Source: Stutzerimonas xanthomarina DSM 18231 (GTDB taxonomy: Bacteria > Pseudomonadota > Gammaproteobacteria > Pseudomonadales > Pseudomonadaceae). From it: a stretch of DNA of 64,000 nucleotides. The DNA lies in contig NZ_FQXA01000004.1 in the NCBI RefSeq assembly GCF_900129835.1, positions 186,001 to 250,000 of the forward strand, written 5' to 3'. This document shows positions 30,650 to 39,869 of the stretch, piece by piece (position 1 is the stretch's first letter; every line of letters starts with the position of its first letter). The notes under the pieces are model-generated. The model ran no database searches and was not told where the DNA came from. It saw nothing but the letters and a program-made list of their open reading frames with translations. A program made the position numbers and the translations under genes.

Positions 30650-30722
30650 CAAGGGTGGATGTCGCCTTTTACATCCACCGTGGCTCCGCTCGGTGGATCG
30701 ATGAAGTGCGATCCACCCTAAG
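30650..30722. repeat. REP-like palindromic repeat next to the IS110 element
   Basis: GGGTGGAT at the left is matched by ATCCACCC at the right, with an inner ATCCACCG/CGGTGGAT pair, making a two-stem unit. A related degenerate copy lies upstream of ispH (15594-15680). Confidence 0.7.
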
Positions 30723-30786
30723 GACTAGGAGGTGATGTTGGTACGCACGCTTCTATGTGAACGTGAGGTCGAGCGGTCCCGCTTTT

Positions 30787-30852
30787 TGTAGGCGCCAGCT
30801 CGCTGGCGAAGCTTTTTTATCGCCAATTCGCGAGCAAGCTCGCTCCTACAAG
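30787..30852. repeat. Pair of inverted REP elements (BIME-like)
   Basis: Left: GTAGGCGCCAGCTCGCTGGCG. Right: CGCGAGCAAGCTCGCTCCTAC. These are two head-to-head copies of the common Pseudomonas GTAGGAGCGAGCTTGCTCGCG repeat, separated by about 20 bp. They lie 43 bp before the end of yjdM. Confidence 0.8.
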
Positions 30853-30895
30853 ACAGCAACGCTATCGCGCCGCCCCTGATGGAGCCGGTTCGCAA

Positions 30896-31237
30896 TCAAA
30901 CCTTGCGCACGAACTCAGACTTCAGCTTCATCGCACCGATGCCGTCGATCTTGCAGTCGATGTCGTGGTCGCCGCCGACCAGGCGGATGTTCTTGACCTT
31001 GGTGCCCACCTTGACCACCAGCGACGACCCCTTGACCTTGAGGTCCTTGATGACGGTGACGGTGTCGCCGTCCTGCAGGGTATTGCCGACTGAATCCTTG
31101 ATCAGCTTTTCGTCGTCGCCAGACGGTTCTGCCGCGTTGGCCGACCATTCGTGGGCGCACTCCGGGCAGACCAGCATCTGGCCGTCTTCATACGTGTATT
31201 CGGAATTGCATTGGGGGCAGGCTGGCAAAGCGCTCAC
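30896..31237 (-). CDS. yjdM: YjdM/PhnA family zinc-ribbon protein
   Basis: A 113-residue protein very close to E. coli YjdM (formerly PhnA). The N-terminal zinc ribbon has [21 protein letters not shown]. The C-terminal domain has the highly conserved [36 protein letters not shown] and [10 protein letters not shown]. The GTG at 31237 follows GAGGAT on the minus strand; a longer reading to 31543 is rejected. Despite the old name it is not part of C-P lyase and its function is not established. It is 20 kb from the phn operon. Confidence 0.9.
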   Translation of the reverse strand: MSALPACPQCNSEYTYEDGQMLVCPECAHEWSANAAEPSGDDEKLIKDSVGNTLQDGDTVTVIKDLKVKGSSLVVKVGTKVKNIRLVGGDHDIDCKIDGIGAMKLKSEFVRKV

Positions 31238-31397
31238 GGCGGATCCTCGGTGGCGGTGCGAAAAGCCGCGAATTATATAAGGTTTTATCGGCCCGTGGAG
31301 AGTGCGCCAAGCTGAGGAGGCTTTGCGGGCTAGACGGAGATGCCTCCATCTCCCCGCCTGAGCGGCGGCGGAGACAGAAATTCGCAGCGAGCAGCGC

Positions 31398-31880
31398 TCA
31401 GTATTCGTCCTTGATTGCGCGGTAACGCTCGTCCAGCTCTCGGCGAATCTGCCGGCGCTGCTGGGCCTGGGCGAAGCGACGCTTCTGGTCAGGTGTTTTT
31501 GGCTCCAGTGACGGCACCGTAGTAGGGCGACCGTCCTCACCAACTGCCACCATCGTGAAGAAGCAGCTATTGGTATGCCGCACGGTTTTCTGCCGGATGT
31601 CTTCGGTGATCACCTTGATGCCGATCTCCATCGAAGTGTTGCCGACATAGTTGACCGAGGCGAGAAAGGTCACCAGCTCGCCAACATGCACTGGTTGGCG
31701 GAAATTCACCTGGTCGACCGACAGCGTCACAACGTACTGACCTGCATAGCGGCTGGCACAGGCGTAGGCCACTTCGTCCAGGTATTTCAGCAGCGTGCCG
31801 CCATGTACGTTGCCCGAAAAGTTGGCCTTGTCCGGGGTCATCAGTACGGTCATGGTCAGTTCGGCATGTCCATCAAGCAT
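31398..31880 (-). CDS. Acyl-CoA thioesterase, hotdog fold (YciA-like)
   Basis: A 160-residue thioesterase of the acyl-CoA hydrolase group. The hotdog core includes [40 protein letters not shown], with the catalytic-type Asn/His and Asp residues in NVHGG and [25 protein letters not shown] follows. The C-terminus is a charged helix. It would hydrolyse acyl-CoA to free acid and CoA; chain-length preference cannot be read. It is followed on the same strand by yjdM. Confidence 0.88.
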   Translation of the reverse strand: MLDGHAELTMTVLMTPDKANFSGNVHGGTLLKYLDEVAYACASRYAGQYVVTLSVDQVNFRQPVHVGELVTFLASVNYVGNTSMEIGIKVITEDIRQKTVRHTNSCFFTMVAVGEDGRPTTVPSLEPKTPDQKRRFAQAQQRRQIRRELDERYRAIKDEY

Positions 31881-32234
31881 GGTGCGCGGCTCGTGCTGGC
31901 AAAAAGGGTTGCTACTTTAGTCGAATGCGAGGCGATTGTGACTCAGAAATCTGTGTCGCCACCCGTTTTTTTTCGAACGGTCAATGTGGCAATAGCGCGC
32001 AGGTTGTCATTGCCGCATCGCCTGCCTGATCAATCTGAACTGCAAGGTCGCTGGCGGAAGCCGCTGCGCTGCGCGCTGTGCAGCAGACGAATTGTGCGAA
32101 CCGGTGCTCGCGATTAATGGCGCGCTGCCGTGGTGTGAGGCTTTATTGACCTGCGCCAGTATCGCAACTGATGTTCTCCCTATAGTCCGGTGGCTGCCAT
32201 ACATGCCTAACCACCCATCAGCGCCGGACTAGCC
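31881..32234. other. Non-coding gap before the cytochrome gene
   Basis: A 354-bp divergent intergenic region between the thioesterase and the cytochrome c gene. It must carry both promoters. TTGACC at 32145 and TATAGT at 32180 are visible, but too far apart to be one promoter. I see no repeat or extra gene. Confidence 0.4.
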
Positions 32235-32915
32235 ATGCGTTTATTCAGCCTCCTTCTGCTCAGTTGCCTCGTTCCGTTCGCCCACGCCAGCGAAGAGGCG
32301 ATGGAGCGCTTTCAGTACCTAATGGAAGATGCGGCACGGCGTCAGCAGGCGTATGCGGCCGGCCAGGAGCGTGCACTGTTCTGTGGCTATTGCCATGGTG
32401 AAACCGGCAATAGCAAGCGCCCGCATATCCCCAATCTGGCGTCGCAGAATCCGATCTACCTGTTCCATTCGTTCGAAAAGTTCTCCAGGGGCGAGCGTGT
32501 GGATTTCGTGATGTCGAAACTGGCGAAAAACTTGACGCTCGAGGATCGGGTCAACATCGCCGTCTTCTTCAGTCAGCAGAAAGTCGAGCCTGCTGCGACT
32601 GCGTCGGACGCGGCGCTGGTCCAGCGTGGCGAAGCGCTGTTTCAGCGCACCTGTACTTCCTGCCATGGCGATCATGCGCAAGGCAAGGAGACCATGCCGC
32701 GACTGGCGGGCCAGCCTGATGAGTACATCCGCAAAGCGCTGGGTCGATTCCGCAGCAATGACCCGAGCCGAGCCGGTTCAGTCATGATCGGTGTCGCTGG
32801 GCAGCTGTCCGAAATGGACATAGAGGCACTGGCCGCTTATCTGACGCAGCTGCAGTTGAGTGAGCAGGAAGAGCAGCAGGCCAGCACGCAGCTGCTCGGG
32901 GTGGTTGAACACTAG
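32235..32915 (+). CDS. Diheme cytochrome c (c4-like), periplasmic
   Basis: A 226-residue electron carrier with a signal peptide ending near AHA. It has two haem c sites: CGYCH at residues 50-54 and CTSCH at 140-144. LAGQPDEYIRKALGRFRSN is typical of the second c4-type domain. Methionines in SKLAKN/MPRLAG-type blocks may be axial ligands. No oxidase or reductase gene is adjacent, so the partner is unknown. It resembles the cytochrome c4 family. Confidence 0.88.
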   Translation: MRLFSLLLLSCLVPFAHASEEAMERFQYLMEDAARRQQAYAAGQERALFCGYCHGETGNSKRPHIPNLASQNPIYLFHSFEKFSRGERVDFVMSKLAKNLTLEDRVNIAVFFSQQKVEPAATASDAALVQRGEALFQRTCTSCHGDHAQGKETMPRLAGQPDEYIRKALGRFRSNDPSRAGSVMIGVAGQLSEMDIEALAAYLTQLQLSEQEEQQASTQLLGVVEH

Positions 32916-33012
32916 GCCTGTCCGCGACGGTGTTGCGGCTGGACGCACACTCCGATGCAGGGGATATGCCATTTGATTGCCTGTCGGGCTGGCCGCGCCG
33001 TACCCATTCAAC

Positions 33013-33774
33013 TCAATCGTATTCCGACGGCTCATGCTCGCCAAGCAAGCGCCGCTGCCTCGGCGTGGCAGCGGCGATCACATCCGGGTTGAATCGCCAT
33101 TGCAGGTAAGGCGAAAACTTCTGCGCCACCATGCGGCGGCCGTAATGCACCTGCAGCAGATAGCGGCTGCGGTCGGCCGTGCGGTTGCGGCTACCGGCGT
33201 GCCAGAGGTCGCTGCGAAACAGCAGCACGTCGCCGGCCTCGCAGAGCACTGGCTGTGGCTCGCGACCCTGCCAGTGGAGTTCACCCGTGCGTGGTTTGCG
33301 ACCGGACCGGTGACTACCGGGTATCACCAGGGTAGGGCAGAGGTCTGCATCGATCTGGTCGAGATAGAAATGCGCCGTGCAGACCTGCATCGGCAGCTCG
33401 AAGGCTGGATCCTGTAACCAGTGCTCGGGCAGCACCAAGGCGAGGTAATCGGCATGCAGTTCACCGCCAACGAAGCCCGGATGGCTGCGCCAGGCAGTCT
33501 GGCCGATGACATGGCAATCCGTGCCGAGACAGGCTTCAGCCAACTCGATCACACCAGGAGGATCGAGCAGGGGTAGCCAGGACGGATCACGGTTAAAGAC
33601 GCATTTGTAGTGATCGTCGACCAGACCCTGGTAGTCCCAGTGGATGGGTTCGAGGCGATCAATGGCCGTTCGCACAGCCTCAACCTGCGGCGGCTGCAAC
33701 ACCTGGCGCAGCAGAACGAAGCCCTGCTCGTGCATGGCCTGTAACTGCTCGGCGGTGCTGCGGCTGAGTGACAT
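33013..33774 (-). CDS. Phytanoyl-CoA dioxygenase (PhyH) family protein
   Basis: A 253-residue Fe(II)/2-oxoglutarate-type dioxygenase. The iron triad can be placed at His107 and Asp109 (GGELHADYLAL) and His192 (FRSDLWHAGSRN), with an Arg just after for 2-oxoglutarate. The ATG at 33774 starts MSLSRSTAEQLQAMHEQGFVLL; a longer frame to 33933 lacks support. The substrate cannot be deduced: the neighbours (cytochrome, sbcC) give no pathway hint. Related proteins act in small-molecule hydroxylation. Confidence 0.8.
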   Translation of the reverse strand: MSLSRSTAEQLQAMHEQGFVLLRQVLQPPQVEAVRTAIDRLEPIHWDYQGLVDDHYKCVFNRDPSWLPLLDPPGVIELAEACLGTDCHVIGQTAWRSHPGFVGGELHADYLALVLPEHWLQDPAFELPMQVCTAHFYLDQIDADLCPTLVIPGSHRSGRKPRTGELHWQGREPQPVLCEAGDVLLFRSDLWHAGSRNRTADRSRYLLQVHYGRRMVAQKFSPYLQWRFNPDVIAAATPRQRRLLGEHEPSEYD

Positions 33775-34091
33775 GGCGGTCGATTCGGTGATGTTCACCG
33801 CTATCGACAGTTTGTTGAAAGCTTGGGTTCGTATGCTCCCGGCGCTGCTGATGACCTGTCGTCGCAGCAGGCACACGGCCACAAGCGGTGAGCCCGTTTT
33901 ACCCTTCCTGTGCGAACCCCGGCGCGCAGCCACAAGCGGCGTCTGCCGGGTTCGCTTCTAGCCTGCTTACGGCGGCGGCGATGCTGCTCCAGCGCCGACA
34001 CCTCTGCTTCGGCCAGCTCGTCCAAGGGCGCTAACAAGCGCTGCTGGCGTAACGGCAAGCAATGCGCATTGCTCCTTTGCACCCGGTTTGC
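33775..34091. other. Gap between the dioxygenase gene and sbcC
   Basis: A 317-bp region. A minus-strand frame at 33801-34082 encodes a basic, low-complexity peptide (LRQQRLLAPLDELAEAEVSALEQHRRRR and on). Its first half looks helical, but codon use downstream is poor. A small gene is possible but not supported. Confidence 0.35.
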
Positions 34092-37000
34092 CTAGCCCTG
34101 GACGCCCGCTCCGCCGACGATCCGCAATCCGCTCTGGCCGTTGCCCTGGCGTTGCACCTGGATTTGCACCGGGATGCGCTCGTGCATTTCCGCCACGTGT
34201 GAAATCACCGCGACCTTGCGGCCTTGGGCCTGGAGCGAATCCAGCGCGTCCATGGCGATCTGCAGAGATTCCGGGTCGAGGCTGCCGAAGCCTTCGTCGA
34301 TAAACAGCGACTCGATCTTGAGCTTGCTCGACGCCATCGAGGCCAGTCCCAGCGCCAGGGCCAGCGAGACGAGGAAGGTCTCGCCACCCGACAGCGAATG
34401 CACCGAGCGCAGCTCGTCGCCCATCTCCGTGTCCATCACCAACAGCCCCAGCGGGCTGCCGCCGCGCTTGAGCCGATAACGACGAGCCAGCTGGCGCAGC
34501 TGCACATTGGCGTGCTGCACCAATAGGTCGAGGTTGTAGGCCTGGGCGATCTTGCGGAAGGCACCGCCATCGCTGGAGCCGATGAGCGCGGCAATGCGGC
34601 CCCAGCGCTGGCTTTCCGCAGTGGCGTCGGCGATCTGCGTGAGCAAAGCCTGGCTTTGATTACGGCGCCTGTCGTCGTCGAGCAGCGCCGCGCGGGTTTC
34701 GGCGCTGCGCTGCTCGGCCGCGTTGCAGCTGATTTCCTGTTCCGCGTACTGGCGCTTCAGCGTTTCGCCATTCGGCGCGTCGGGCTGCCCGGCCTGATGC
34801 GCGGCCAGCCGTTGCGTGCAGCCGTCTAGCCGTTCACGGCTACGGGCGAGCAGTTCGGTGTTGGCGCGCAGGCGTTCGCGGGCTTCGGTGAGCAAGGCGT
34901 CGTCCAGTTGCAGCAACTGCGTCAGGGTCGCATCGTCCAGATCGGGGTGCGCGGCACGCCAGGCGGCAAGTTCTTCGCCAAGGGATTCGCGTTCGGCCAA
35001 GAGCTCGCCGCGACGCCCGGCGCAGTTCTGCTGCTCGCTGGCATGCCGGGCCAGCTCGACGCGCGCTTCGTTGAGTTGCCGGTCGATCTCAGCCTGTTGC
35101 TTGCGAGCGGTCTGGATGGCGTTCTCCAGTTGCAGCTGCCAGGCCTGGGCGCTGGCTTGCTCACCCAGGCTGTCACGCAGGCTCTGGCGGCAGGCCAGTT
35201 CGCGAGCTTCGAGTTCGGCGAGGCGCGCCGCGAAGGCTTTGTGCTGGTCGAGACGATGCTGTTGTTGCAGCTGCTCACGTTCCAGTGCGCTCTGGCGCTG
35301 CTGTTGCTCCTCGGCAACCGCTGTCTGTTGGTCGATCTGCTGGCGCCGGGCCTCGACCTGGCTGTCGAGCTGCATAAAGGTTTCGGCTGGCGCCTCGCGC
35401 CAGCGTGCGAGCAGGGCGGCGGGCAGCAGGCTGCCGAACTCGGCCAGCTCTTCGTCCAGTCGTTCGTCGTCGCGGGCAATGGCGTCGCGCTGGCCAGTGA
35501 GGGCCTGGGTCGCCTGGATGCAGGCTTCACGCGCGCGCTGCCAGTCGTTCTGCAGGGTTTCGCTGCGCTGCTGCAGCGCCAGCAGATCGCGCTGGCGGGC
35601 GTTGGCCGTGGTGATGTCGGTTTTGAGCGTGGCGAGTTTCGTGTCCAGCCAGGAGTGGCGTTCTGTTTCCGGCTCGTTCAGCAGCTCGGCATAGAGGGGC
35701 ATAGCGGTCAGTTGCGGCTCCAGCTTCGCCAGCTCATCGGCGATTTCCGCGTGTCGCTGCGCGTTCTGTTTGATGCCCGTGGTCAGGGCGATGTGCTGGT
35801 CACGCAGCGCCTGAAGTTTCTCGTCGTGACGCTTGAGCTGCAGCTGGGCCTGCTCGGCTTCGTGCTCATCGCCCTGGTCGAGGGCGGCGAGCAGCGCCTT
35901 GCCGTCATGCCAGGGATGCTCGAGGCTGCCGCAGACGCTGCACGGCTCGCCGGGGACAAGCGCCGTGCGCAAGGCCTCGACATTGGCACTGCGGGCCAGA
36001 CGCTGGCGATCCAGCAGCGCCTGTACAACCTTCAGCGCCTTTTCCGCGTCATCGCGTTCCGTGCGAGCGAGCTTGCCGGCTTGTGTCAGGGCCTCGAGCT
36101 CCTGCTGCTGGCGGTTCTGCTCATCGCGTAACGTCTGTTGCTGATCTGTTAGTTGCAGATGACGAGACCAGAACCCGAGCAGGCTTTCACCTTCGCGCTG
36201 GGCTTCACGCCAGGCGTCGAGCTGCGTGTTGAGCTGCGCGAGCTGCTCGGCCAGGCCCGTTGCGCCGCCAATCCCAGTTTGCAGTTCGTCGAGCGCCTGG
36301 CGTGCCTGCGCCTGTGCAGCCTCGGCGGTCTTGGCCGCGGTTTCCAAGGCGGGGAGTTCCTTACGACCCTGCTGCAAGCGAGCCGCTATCTGCACGGCTT
36401 GCTGCAGGCGCGGCCGGTAGCCATTCCAGGCGGCGCACAACGGCTGCAGCTCGGCGCTGCGGGCAAGCCCTTCGGTCAAGGCCGCCAGTTGGGTGGCGGC
36501 TTTTTCCTGTTGCTGTCGTAGCTGAGCGAGGGTCTGTTCGCCGGCCTTGCTCGCGGCTTCGGCGTGTTCGGCTTGCTGGCGCGCGTCACTCAGGTCATTG
36601 CCCAGGTGGCTCAAGCGTTCCTCTTCGCGGCGCGCCTGCACCAGCCGGGGTTCGGCTGCCTTGAGCGCCTGCTCGGACGCCGTCAATGCCTCGGTCGAGG
36701 TCTTGCAGAGCTGCTCCAGCTCGTCGAGCCGCTGCTGCACCGCGCTGTGCTCGCGGGCGTGTCGAGCCAGGTTTTCCTCGACCTTCGCCAGCAGCGGCGC
36801 CAGTTCCTGTTCGCGCAAGAAGCGGTGCCTTTGTGGTGCTAGCAGTTCGAACAGCCCGAGAATGCGGCGGGCGTCGGCCAGGTTCTCCTGTTCGGTCTCG
36901 GCATCGCTCAGCTGCTGCCTGGCGTTGTCGCGTTCCCCTTGCAAGCGGGCCAGATCATGTAGCCATTGGCTCTGCTGTTTCAGCATCTCGAGCTGCTGCT

Positions 37001-37754
37001 GCAGCGCCTTGAGCTCGGCCAGTTGTGTCTGGTGCTGGGCTTCCAGCGCCTGGCGCGCTTCAGGTTCAAGAGGTATCACCCCTTCTGCTTGGCGCGTCAA
37101 ACCGCCTAAGTTGTCTTTCGCCTGCTGAGACGCTTCGTATGCCGCTTGGCCGATACGGCTGTAAAGAGCTGTATCGGTAAGCTTCTCAAGTAGCGTGCCT
37201 CGCTCATCGTCTTTTGCCTTCAGAAAAGCGCTGAACTCGCTTTGCGCGAGAAGAACTGCCCTGGTGAATTGGGCAAGATTGAGGCCGATCTTCTGATGTA
37301 TCAGCTCCTCGAATCCACTCTTTTTACCGCTGGCCAACAGCTGGCCGCTATCGAGGTCGGTAAGACTCTGATTGCTGGCCTGCAAGCGACCGTCGACCTT
37401 TTCCCGAGCGCGCTTGACCTCCCAGCGGGCGCGGTAACGGTTTCGGTCAATGCCGACGAAATCCACTTCCGCATAGCCACTACCACAACCGCGACGCAAC
37501 AAGTTTCGGACGTCGTTCGTTCCTATTTCATCGTCACCGTCCGGTACTTTGCTAAGGGCATTGGTGTTGGCCAGGCGTGGGGTTTTGCCGAACAGCGCCA
37601 GACACAGCGCATCGAGAATGGTGCTCTTGCCGGCACCTGTAGGCCCAGTGATGGCGAACAGGCCTGCGCTGGCCAGGGGTTCGGCGGTGAAGTCGATGAC
37701 CTGCTCGCCTGCCAGCGAGGCGAGGTTCTTCAGGCGAATGGCGAGGATCTTCAT
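34092..37754 (-). CDS. sbcC: Nuclease SbcCD subunit C (Rad50-like ATPase)
   Basis: A 1220-residue SMC-like ATPase that, with SbcD, opens and trims DNA hairpins and ends. Walker A GPTGAGKST is near residue 38. Very long Gln/Glu/Ala-rich coiled coils fill about 180-1000, interrupted near residue 605 by the zinc hook CSVCGSLEHPW. The C-terminal signature SLSGGETFLVSLALALGLA and Walker B SLFIDEGFGSLD close the ATPase head. It overlaps sbcD by 4 bp and is downstream of it. Confidence 0.96.
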   Translation of the reverse strand: MKILAIRLKNLASLAGEQVIDFTAEPLASAGLFAITGPTGAGKSTILDALCLALFGKTPRLANTNALSKVPDGDDEIGTNDVRNLLRRGCGSGYAEVDFVGIDRNRYRARWEVKRAREKVDGRLQASNQSLTDLDSGQLLASGKKSGFEELIHQKIGLNLAQFTRAVLLAQSEFSAFLKAKDDERGTLLEKLTDTALYSRIGQAAYEASQQAKDNLGGLTRQAEGVIPLEPEARQALEAQHQTQLAELKALQQQLEMLKQQSQWLHDLARLQGERDNARQQLSDAETEQENLADARRILGLFELLAPQRHRFLREQELAPLLAKVEENLARHAREHSAVQQRLDELEQLCKTSTEALTASEQALKAAEPRLVQARREEERLSHLGNDLSDARQQAEHAEAASKAGEQTLAQLRQQQEKAATQLAALTEGLARSAELQPLCAAWNGYRPRLQQAVQIAARLQQGRKELPALETAAKTAEAAQAQARQALDELQTGIGGATGLAEQLAQLNTQLDAWREAQREGESLLGFWSRHLQLTDQQQTLRDEQNRQQQELEALTQAGKLARTERDDAEKALKVVQALLDRQRLARSANVEALRTALVPGEPCSVCGSLEHPWHDGKALLAALDQGDEHEAEQAQLQLKRHDEKLQALRDQHIALTTGIKQNAQRHAEIADELAKLEPQLTAMPLYAELLNEPETERHSWLDTKLATLKTDITTANARQRDLLALQQRSETLQNDWQRAREACIQATQALTGQRDAIARDDERLDEELAEFGSLLPAALLARWREAPAETFMQLDSQVEARRQQIDQQTAVAEEQQQRQSALEREQLQQQHRLDQHKAFAARLAELEARELACRQSLRDSLGEQASAQAWQLQLENAIQTARKQQAEIDRQLNEARVELARHASEQQNCAGRRGELLAERESLGEELAAWRAAHPDLDDATLTQLLQLDDALLTEARERLRANTELLARSRERLDGCTQRLAAHQAGQPDAPNGETLKRQYAEQEISCNAAEQRSAETRAALLDDDRRRNQSQALLTQIADATAESQRWGRIAALIGSSDGGAFRKIAQAYNLDLLVQHANVQLRQLARRYRLKRGGSPLGLLVMDTEMGDELRSVHSLSGGETFLVSLALALGLASMASSKLKIESLFIDEGFGSLDPESLQIAMDALDSLQAQGRKVAVISHVAEMHERIPVQIQVQRQGNGQSGLRIVGGAGVQG

Positions 37755-38986
37755 CGGGCGTCTCCTTCACCTTCGAACTCAACGCCTTGCAAGAGGCTGG
37801 CAAAGTCGTCCAGTGCCTGCTCATCCGGCGGGTTGCCGAACTGTTCTTCCCAGGCGCGCGCGAAGAGTTCCTGCGGGGTGATCTGGTCGAGGCCAAGCAG
37901 CACATCCGAGTCGGCCTCACCGCGTTTCCCTGCATATTCACTGGCGATTCGCACCAGCCGGCAGGCCTTTCCGGTGATCGCCGTTTCGATGCGCTGGCGC
38001 AGGTCCGGAAGCGGCTCGTCGAGCTGCACGCGCACTTCCAGCCAGGGCAGGTTCTCGGCGAACAGGCCTACCGGCGGCAGCGATTCGAGCTGGCTGATGA
38101 CGTCGGCCAAGGGCGCACGGCCGATGCGGATCATCTCCACGGCGCGGGGCACGGGTAGTGCCTCGACGCTGGCGAGGCGGTCGCCCTCGAAGCCGACCAG
38201 CAGGACCTGATGCAGGTAGTTGATCTCGCCGAACGACAGGGGCAAAGGCGAGCCGCTGTAGCGGATGCGCTCCTGCCCGATGACCTTCTGCGGCTTGTGC
38301 AGGTGGCCGAGGGCAACATAGGCGATGGGCTCGGGGAACAGGCTGGCGGGCAGCGCCTCGGCATTGCCGATGACGATATTGCGCTCCGAATCCTCCGATA
38401 CCGCGCCGCCGGCCATGTGGGCATGGCTCATGGCGATCAGCGCTTGGCCGGGCTGGCGCTGCGCTTCTGCAGCGGCGATCAGGCGCTGATGCACATGACG
38501 GATGCCGGCCATGTAGTCCTCGCCCGCCTCACCTCCGGTAACTTCCGCCGGGCGTAGAAAGGGCAGGGCCAGGCACCAGCCCGCAACTTCGCCCTTGGCA
38601 TCGTGCAGCGGGACCAACAGCCGGCCATGATCGAGCTGATGGTCCGCCAGCCAACTGATACGGCCGATGGCATGGGCGTTGAGGCGCCTCATCAGCGGTC
38701 CGGGCAATTCGATGCGCCCGCCGGAGTCGTGGTTGCCGGCGATCATCACGATATCCAGCTGCGGGAGGTTTGCGTGGGTGCGGACGATGAAGTCGTAGAG
38801 GCGTTCCTGCGCCTTGAGCGGCGGGTTGACCGTGTCAAAGATATCGCCGGCGATGAGGAGAGCGTCCGGCTGGTGGACGGTTAGCTGGTCGAGCAGCCAG
38901 GCGAGGAACTGCGCGTGCTCGTAGCCGCGGTCCTGGCCGTGGAGGGTCTGGCCGAGGTGCCAGTCGGAGGTGTGGATCAGGCGCAT
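37751..38986 (-). CDS. sbcD: Nuclease SbcCD subunit D (Mre11-like)
   Basis: A 411-residue metallophosphoesterase nuclease, partner of SbcC. Metal-binding motifs are in order: HTSDWHLGQ, LLIAGDIFDTVNPP, IVMIAGNHDSGGR, MSHAHMAGG and VALGHLHKPQ. The C-terminal part is the SbcC-interacting region. It starts at the far end of the operon and runs into sbcC with an ATGA overlap. Upstream is a 0.9-kb non-coding stretch of structured repeats, so its promoter must lie close to 39000. Confidence 0.95.
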   Translation of the reverse strand: MRLIHTSDWHLGQTLHGQDRGYEHAQFLAWLLDQLTVHQPDALLIAGDIFDTVNPPLKAQERLYDFIVRTHANLPQLDIVMIAGNHDSGGRIELPGPLMRRLNAHAIGRISWLADHQLDHGRLLVPLHDAKGEVAGWCLALPFLRPAEVTGGEAGEDYMAGIRHVHQRLIAAAEAQRQPGQALIAMSHAHMAGGAVSEDSERNIVIGNAEALPASLFPEPIAYVALGHLHKPQKVIGQERIRYSGSPLPLSFGEINYLHQVLLVGFEGDRLASVEALPVPRAVEMIRIGRAPLADVISQLESLPPVGLFAENLPWLEVRVQLDEPLPDLRQRIETAITGKACRLVRIASEYAGKRGEADSDVLLGLDQITPQELFARAWEEQFGNPPDEQALDDFASLLQGVEFEGEGDAR

Positions 38987-39154
38987 ACGAAGGGTCTTTT
39001 GAACGTTCGGTTGGAATTCACCGCAGCTTGGTGGAAACGGCGGTCAGGGTTCGCGTGTCGCTCTCTGCAAGAGAGAGTCGGATGCCGAATTGCTTGCGGC
39101 TCAAGACCTATTGGCGGTGGTTGCCGAGGCATTTGTTTCGCCCTGCTGGGCGAG

Positions 39155-39650
39155 TTCCTTTTGGCAGTCGCCCCAAAAGGAACCAAAAGGTCTTGCCCCT
39201 GCATCCGGGTCTCGCTGCGCTCGACTTCCCTCATTCCATCGCTGCTCCGAGGGTCGCCGCGCAAGGGCCATCCATGGCCCTTCACGGCTCTTGCGGCATC
39301 CATGCCGCTCGCCCCTCTGCGCAGCGATTCCATTCGGCCTTCTGAAAGGGGCGTTCGGCGTCGTCTGAGGGGCTGTTTGTCATCGAACGAGGAAGGCGCT
39401 TTGTAGCTGTTGCTGTTCCAAAACTTCCAGACAACTCGGTCCCGAGTCCCCTTCAGGAGGCCGAGCGTAGGCGCTGCGCAGGGGGACGCTAGGCATGGAT
39501 GCCGAGCGAGGAGCGATGGGACATGGATGTCCCTTCGTGACGACCCCTGGAGCAGCGTCGGAGGGAGGGAAGTTTTGCGAAGCAAAACCCGGATGTAGGG
39601 GTGGCCTTCTTTTTGGTTACTTTTTCTTGGCCACACAAGAAAAAGTGACG
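39155..39650. repeat. Long imperfect inverted repeat of structured elements
   Basis: Two copies of a ~195-bp repeat lie head to head, at about 39155-39348 and 39448-39650, around a ~100-bp centre. Both keep the same hairpins with changed bases. AAGGGCCAT/ATGGCCCTT (39263-39282) corresponds to GGGACAT/ATGTCCC (39518-39533). GCGGCAT/ATGCCGC (39293-39308) corresponds to GGCAT/ATGCC (39492-39503). The right copy adds GTTTTGC/GCAAAAC (39572-39588). Similar blocks recur in Pseudomonas genomes and are often misannotated as genes. Confidence 0.75.
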
Positions 39651-39730
39651 CGCCGTGCAAGGCGCAACCTGTAGTCCCGGCCGAGGAAAGCGCGGCGCCA
39701 TACGAAAGTGTGCGCGCCACCAGCATCTGA

Positions 39731-39846
39731 TCGCGAGCAAGCTCGCTCCTACGAAAAACGACGGGCCAGTGCGTTGCCCAATCAACAGGCGCTCCACTCG
39801 CAATCGGCCTGGCGGACGAAGGCGGGCGAGTGAATTCGCTCCTACA
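39731..39846. repeat. Two REP copies upstream of the WYL gene's 3' end
   Basis: CGCGAGCAAGCTCGCTCCTAC at 39732-39752 is a standard Pseudomonas REP palindrome. A diverged copy, GCGAGTGAATTCGCTCCTACA, sits at 39826-39846, 24 bp from the end of the WYL regulator gene. Confidence 0.75.
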
Positions 39847-39869
39847 GGGAAGGCGGCCGCTGGTAATGG

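Noticed and set aside
33801-34082. A 93-codon minus-strand frame between sbcC and the dioxygenase gene
   Set aside because: Basic low-complexity translation, no good start signal; only the first 35 residues look protein-like.
34908-36131. Long plus-strand open frames opposite sbcC
   Set aside because: They are antisense shadows caused by high GC and the Gln/Leu/Ala-rich coiled coil; sbcC itself is complete with all motifs.
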